Of a DNA stretch of 64,000 nt, positions 62,582 through 64,000 are shown one piece after another (positions within the stretch are counted from its first letter, which is position 1; every line of letters begins with the position of its first letter). The notes beneath the pieces were generated by a model. That model saw nothing but the letters and a program-made list of their open reading frames with translations, searched no databases and had not been told where the DNA came from. The DNA is from Lytechinus pictus. Its lineage: Eukaryota > Echinodermata > Echinoidea > Temnopleuroida > Toxopneustidae. The translations under genes were made by a program, and so were the position numbers. The stretch lies in NCBI RefSeq assembly GCF_037042905.1, contig NC_087253.1:20849001-20913000 (forward strand). Direction: 5' to 3'.

Positions 62582-64000
62582 CGTATGCAACTTATGAGAG
62601 TGCGAAGCGCGAGCTGAAAGTTTTTGATAGTACTGATCTAAAAATGACATTGCGAGTGCAGAGCACAACCTGAAATTTGTAATATTCTGAAGAACGTTTT
62701 GGGAGATTTTTAAAAGCAATTCATGAACAGGATTATGTGCAATTGAGAAATATTGGCTTCTGATACGAGCGAGGAATCCGAGCAAATTTATTTATAACCT
62801 GAAAAGGGACATTTTATGGATTGTTAGATGGAATTAATGATCATGATTTTACATATTTTACTCAACAAATATTGCGAGCTCGAAGCATTTACGGAAAGTT
62901 TTCAATTTGTTTTAATAAATGGACCGTAGATAATATGACGCGTATATAGATGTGAAGAGCTGGCTGCATGATTAATTTTTTAAAAATCTACATTCTTAAA
63001 GCGGGACATTCTTCTTCTTCTACTCCCTTCCCCATTTGAGACATCAATAAAGGAGGGTGTGTGTGGGGGGGGGGGAGGGGTGCTCCTGCCCCCTGGATCC
63101 ACTTATGCAAAGAAAGTGCTTCGTATATATTCCAATTAATGTTAGAAAAATACGATTCTTTTAATAAGGTATAAAAAAGTGTAACTTTGAGGAGGGCTCT
63201 AAGGGGGGGTTAAATTAATTTTACAAAGAGACAGTTTTACCACACCAAAGTTTGAAACTTGTAAGATTGTTTTTTTTATATTCCTTACAACCGTACACCG
63301 GGAAAATCGTTCTATAAATAGATCATTTATGAATGTTTGTCAGAGACACCAGTTGGCGCTATCCCCAATAAAATTTGTACAACTGATAATGACGTCATCG
63401 ATCTGATCAACAGGTGTCTCATTTGCATAAAATAATTTCTTTGCTGATGTCCTTCATCCAGAAACATTTTACTTAATAATAGTTTTTGCGTTTAAAACAA
63501 ATTTTACCAGCTTTTAAAAAGTTTAGATGATACAAGAGATTTTTCGGCTTCCATTATAAAGTTAAACAAAAATTGGAATCGAACCAATCAATTATGCAAA
63601 TGAGAAATATGGTAATTTTTCCGATCAGATGAGAAAAGCAAGATGGTCGTCAATACAGTGAAGTTTCAGGTGCAATAAACTAAGCTTGTTATGGAAGACT
63701 TCGACCCAAAACGGTGTTTTTCGACGACTTTTAGAATGACGGTAGTGAAATCGGATTTAAAGTAACTGAAGGAAGTCCCTACATGGATGTTATTGGAGAA
63801 AGTGAAGCGATTCAGCAAATTTTTAGTGAGTTTTGAAGCGTTTCCGTGCCGTGCAAATGGGGGTGTTTATGCGTGTGGCTGTGTGTACAAATTTAAGTCA
63901 ATACATGTTACAAAAATGCAAGAAGTGAGACTGAGACGAGTTGGCGGCCGCCGACTGTGTGATATGTGTGCAGTGCAGTGTTACTGTTTGATTGTATGAA
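62582..64000. other. Unassigned; right-hand part is non-repetitive
   Basis: 62590-62960 has further GCGCGAGCTGAAAG words. A perfect CRE (TGACGTCA) is at 63390-63397. 63630-64000 is unique-looking, with CAAGATGGTCGTC and GGCGGCCGCC, and could be a leader or promoter of the next gene, but no frame is convincing. Confidence 0.45.

Overview
The window is animal nuclear DNA, most likely from an echinoderm and probably a sea urchin. The reasons are AT-rich sequence, very many TACATG/CATGTA words, dense short inverted-repeat elements, tRNA-derived SINE pieces, and one widely spaced multi-exon gene whose protein is close to vertebrate alpha-adaptin. The species call is inference; the metazoan call is firm.

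One protein-coding gene is well supported. It is on the minus strand and encodes the alpha subunit of the AP-2 clathrin adaptor (AP2A). Nineteen coding exons were placed from protein similarity, splice signals and phase. They run from the start codon at 48015 to exon 19 at 3746 and join in one frame for 842 codons plus 2 nt. The missing part (about 130 residues, the rest of the appendage) must lie beyond the left edge. Coding exons 1 and 2 are at 48.0 and 45.9 kb. A 26.6 kb intron follows, then exons 3 to 19 lie between 19.3 and 3.7 kb.

The most unusual structure is inside this gene. Intron 14 carries an array of about 98-bp units (17 extra copies plus the true one). Each unit holds the last 42 nt of exon 14, its 5' splice site and some intron. 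Intron 12 carries an independent array of about 133-bp units (6 extra copies plus the true one) built the same way from the 3' end of exon 12. Intron 15 has a decayed copy of exon 16. In addition, intron 18 has a textbook U12-type AT-AC junction pair, and only that junction keeps the reading frame.

The rest is mostly repeats. There are purine/pyrimidine tracts (0-0.9, 16.8-17.8, 20.9-21.5, 41.1-41.7 kb), trinucleotide tracts (3.9, 37.8 and 43.1 kb) and many short non-autonomous elements with terminal inverted repeats. Two families and one single element end in TTAA, one family has 3-bp CWG target duplications, and one hAT-like element has a perfect 8-bp duplication. The interval 49-64 kb has no recognisable protein gene. 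It does have CpG-rich, promoter-like patches (50.5, 53.5-54.4 kb) with good splice donors, one of which may be the 5' non-coding exon of AP2A. Many of the longest open frames in the window are translations of simple repeats and were not annotated.
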